Positions 61,441 to 64,000 of a stretch of 64,000 bases of DNA are shown here, in pieces. The stretch is from Isoetes taiwanensis (Eukaryota; Streptophyta; Lycopodiopsida; Isoetales; Isoetaceae). Under the pieces are notes generated by a model. That model ran no database searches, was not told the DNA's origin, and saw only the letters and a list, made by a program, of their open reading frames with translations. A program made the position numbers and the translations under genes. Position 1 is the stretch's first letter; the number at the start of each line of letters is the position of its first letter. The stretch covers positions 2,658,631 to 2,722,630 of the forward strand of contig JAJEKV010000037.1 in assembly GCA_021234155.1 (NCBI GenBank), in the 5' to 3' direction.

Positions 61441-61689
61441 CGCGCTCCCCTTGAACAAAGTTTTCACTCCTTAACCTAGAAAAATATATATGATCAAGCA
61501 GAAGTGACTTAACTCGCATACGGTCCTCCCCAATTTGTGTGAGCCACCCGCGTTCTTGAACAAGCTATTCCATCAATTTTTTTAACCTACTTAAAAATTA
61601 TAAAAAATAAAATGCAAGTGCATCAACTTACCAAAAGAAGGATCGTGTAACAAGATCCTCGACCGTCCAAATCTAAATAGAAAGCAACA

Positions 61690-62010
61690 AAGAGTTAGAA
61701 GAATAAGAAACAACCAAAAAAAAAGATCGAAGAAGGAAAAAAAAGATGAAGAAATAGTAAAACAAGAAAGAAAAAAAAATGAATGAATCAAAAGAAGAAA
61801 GAGAAGGGTGGAGAAAGAAGAGAAGGGAAAAGAGGAGAAAAAGAAATTAGGGAAGAAAGAGAAGAATGGAAGAAATAAGAGAATGAAATGGAAGAAGATA
61901 GAAGAATGGAAGAGTGAAAATGAGGGAAGAATCAAGAAAGAAATGAGGAAAGAAGGAAAAGAAGAAGAATGAAGAAACAAGAAGAAGAAAGAAGGAAAGA
62001 GATAGAAAAA
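61690..62010. repeat. Long A/G (purine) tract
   Basis: About 320 bp almost wholly of A and G on the plus strand (gaagaa, gaaag, aagaag words). The 129-codon minus-strand frame rich in F, S and L (61980-61591) is an artefact of this bias. Confidence 0.9.
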
Positions 62011-62264
62011 AATTTGAAATCTACACTAAACTGGCTCAATCCAAAACCATTCAATCCAAAACCATGATCTACTAACCTTAAAAAGAGTGCTTGCAGTCGC
62101 TCAAGGTCGAGTATCAAGATCACCAAAATAGTTTATAGAAGGAAGCCTGAATGGTCCCGAAAAGATACCACGGATCAGAAAATATTGACGCTGGCCGCGA
62201 TGCGACGCCGCTGACGTCAAGATAAGTGATTTTAATTTTGAATCAGATATAGACGCATTTCAAA

Positions 62265-62320
62265 TCGTATATACGATTAAATCGTGATATACCATTCTTC
62301 GTAAATCGTGATATACGCTT
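62265..62320. repeat. AATCGTATATAC repeats with 16-bp palindrome
   Basis: AATCGTATATACGATT (62266-62281) is a perfect palindrome, followed by two copies of 'aaatcgtgatatac' (about 62280 and 62306). Confidence 0.8.
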
Positions 62321-62544
62321 GAATTTACTTTAATGGTCCGCCACGCATTTTGTTATAGCCATCGCCTAACACTTTTTAATTTTTTGGTGCCTTTTTTCAT
62401 CCGATGGTCAGCGAAAGTTTGTCCTTATGCTAATTTGGACATTCTCAGCCATATATGCTCAAAATCATTCTGATTTAACCAATCTTTCTATCGCTACTAC
62501 TTCACGTAATGTAAGCTGATGTTTCAGCCTCGTGGCCATTTGGA

Positions 62545-64000
62545 TAAGTTCTCCCTGGACCTGATGTTGGATTTTTGCCCTTATCGAATCCAGGCCCCAA
62601 GGATTCGCCTATTCCGACAGGGGAACCAGATCCGGTGAGTGTGGCCTTGGGGCCGCATGGCCTCTCTGGGAGCGCCAGAAAGGCCGCTTCTGAAACTTTT
62701 GGGGCTCGGGCCTCGTCTCGCAACCTCCCCTTCTAATGAGGCTACTTGCAAGGTCCCTCGCCTTGTTTGACTTGGGCAGCAGCTACCACGCCCCAACAAC
62801 AGCCGCCTCGGATCGCTCTAATGCAAACACTTTGATCTAAACCTGTCCTGAAAATTTTGAAAACTAGCCCAGATGTTGGCGATGACTTAGGTTCGGCCGA
62901 CAAAAATCAGAATTTAATTCGCATCATGCATTAATTACGAATTTATGAATGTCTTACAATGCGAAAAGCCGCCTTTACTTCTAACCCGCCACAACTGAGG
63001 AGTACGTGATCCAAACTCCATTCCGCCGGGCCTCTTTGCTTCGCTGCTTCAACTACATCTTTATCGCCAAGTCCCAAGTGCAAAGACCAAAACTTACACC
63101 CAAAACGCAAAACCCCGCTAGAACCCCGCAACTCATGGGTGGTTTACGCCGGAGGCTCTATCCTCGTCGTGATTCGACCAGACCTTAAAGGCCGTGTCTT
63201 GACGAGAGGGGTAAGGACACCGTGAGCACCTAACCCCAAAACCACCCCATGTTCTTGCCCCAAAAGTCCTCTCCCCCGGGAAGGCCCCGCAACGGACGCA
63301 ACTCTCCTAATCATGATTCGCTCTCGCTAATGGACTGAATGCCGACATTACCCCCTCGAGACCAAGTTTCGTGGCCGTAAGACCACCCCTTCGGTGGAAG
63401 TTGCCAAACTATCTCATGTCCAACACACTGTGAAATAATTGGCCTAGGAGGTGGTCACGTAATACCGCAACGTGAGGGCGAAGTGGGCTTTTCTTCTTGC
63501 AAAACTCCATCATGCAAATCCTTAAGCCCTAGTAATTTCTACCCTAATGCCATGTGGCGAAGTCAATCGCCATTCCTAGCCTCCGCAATGTCCTAACGAC
63601 AAAACACTTTGGTTTACACCTGCCGACCGCTAGAATGCTCAGCGTTTGATAAGTTCTCCCGACGATGTTGATTTTTGACCTTATCGCAGCCGTGGACCTT
63701 GAACGTAAGGATTCAACGGCCTGATAGGGAAACCGAGATCCCGAGTGTGGTCTTTAGGCGCATCGCCTCCCTGGGAGCCGCCAGAAAGGCTAATACTCGA
63801 AATTTTTGGGCTCGCCTTGGGGTTCTGGACTTCCCTCTAATGAGACTGCCTTGCAAGGTCCCCGCCTTGTTTGACTTGGGCAAGTGTGCCGCCTCTATTG
63901 CCCAACAACAAAGCTGCCCTAAATCACTCTAATGCAAAACACTCGATCTAAACCTTGTCCGCAAATTTTGAAAACTCCGCCCGTATGTTGGCTTATGAGA
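62545..64000. repeat. Direct repeat with about 1.1 kb spacing, right copy cut by window edge
   Basis: 62545-62890 and 63640-64000 share 'ataagttctccc', 'gatttttg', 'gagtgtgg', 'gccagaaaggc', 'ccttgtttgacttgggca', 'atcgctctaatgcaaa'-like text and 'aattttgaaaact', in order. They could be LTRs, a tandem duplication or a satellite with a period of about 1.1 kb. The segment between holds no recognised gene. Confidence 0.75.

Noticed and set aside
61591-61980. 129-codon minus-strand frame rich in F, S and L, resembling a membrane protein
   Set aside because: It is the complement of a 320-bp purine tract; composition alone explains the hydrophobicity.

Overview
This is a window of nuclear DNA from a plant with a large, repeat-rich genome. 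Long AT-rich stretches hold very few genes, there are decayed Ty1/copia, Ty3/gypsy and LINE elements on both strands, GT-AG introns, and a plant-type LRR-malectin receptor-kinase relic. Prokaryotic features (operons, ribosome binding sites, CRISPR) are absent. The one clearly intact gene, a centrin at about 32.8-33.7 kb, belongs to the flagellar/basal-body type ending in KKTSLF that I know from green algae and plants with swimming sperm, not to the usual angiosperm centrin type. I therefore infer a fern, lycophyte, bryophyte, cycad or Ginkgo, with a large-genome fern a good guess; this is inference from one gene.

Layout. 0-3.2 kb: compact LTR element on the minus strand. 4.2-7.1 kb: decayed LRR-malectin receptor-like kinase on the plus strand. 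11.3-14.1 kb: very compact LTR retrotransposon with both LTRs, primer site and purine tract but only about 0.9 kb inside. 16-19 kb: several short tandem duplications. 19.7-20.6 kb: LINE relic, minus strand. 20.9-21.0 kb: pair of covarying hairpins. 23.6-31.0 kb: Ty3/gypsy-type element on the minus strand, flanked by 1.5-1.7 kb direct repeats and interrupted by a 1.6 kb insertion carrying a 30-G run. 32.8-33.7 kb: centrin gene. 34.7-38.3 kb: LINE, plus strand. 38.5-39.6 kb: another LINE tail, minus strand. 41-44.6 kb: unidentified region with the longest open frame. 45.1-49.0 kb: Ty1/copia element, minus strand. 49.2-49.7 kb: satellite-like repeat. 49.8-55.05 kb: the most unusual structure, long inverted arms built of about 20-bp tandem repeats around a 2.1 kb core that is itself made of tandem repeats with head-to-head telomere-like motifs. 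This resembles the architecture of Foldback transposons. 56-64 kb: tandem repeats, a GC-rich simple-repeat island, a possible tRNA-related SINE, a long purine tract and a direct repeat with 1.1 kb spacing.

The genes do not form a pathway. Centrin is a housekeeping or cilium-related calcium-binding protein, the receptor kinase is probably dead, and everything else is mobile or repetitive DNA. Many repeat copies differ by small CG-containing substitutions and indels (CTCG, CCGC), so some frame breaks in the retroelements may be consensus errors in modified DNA rather than mutations.
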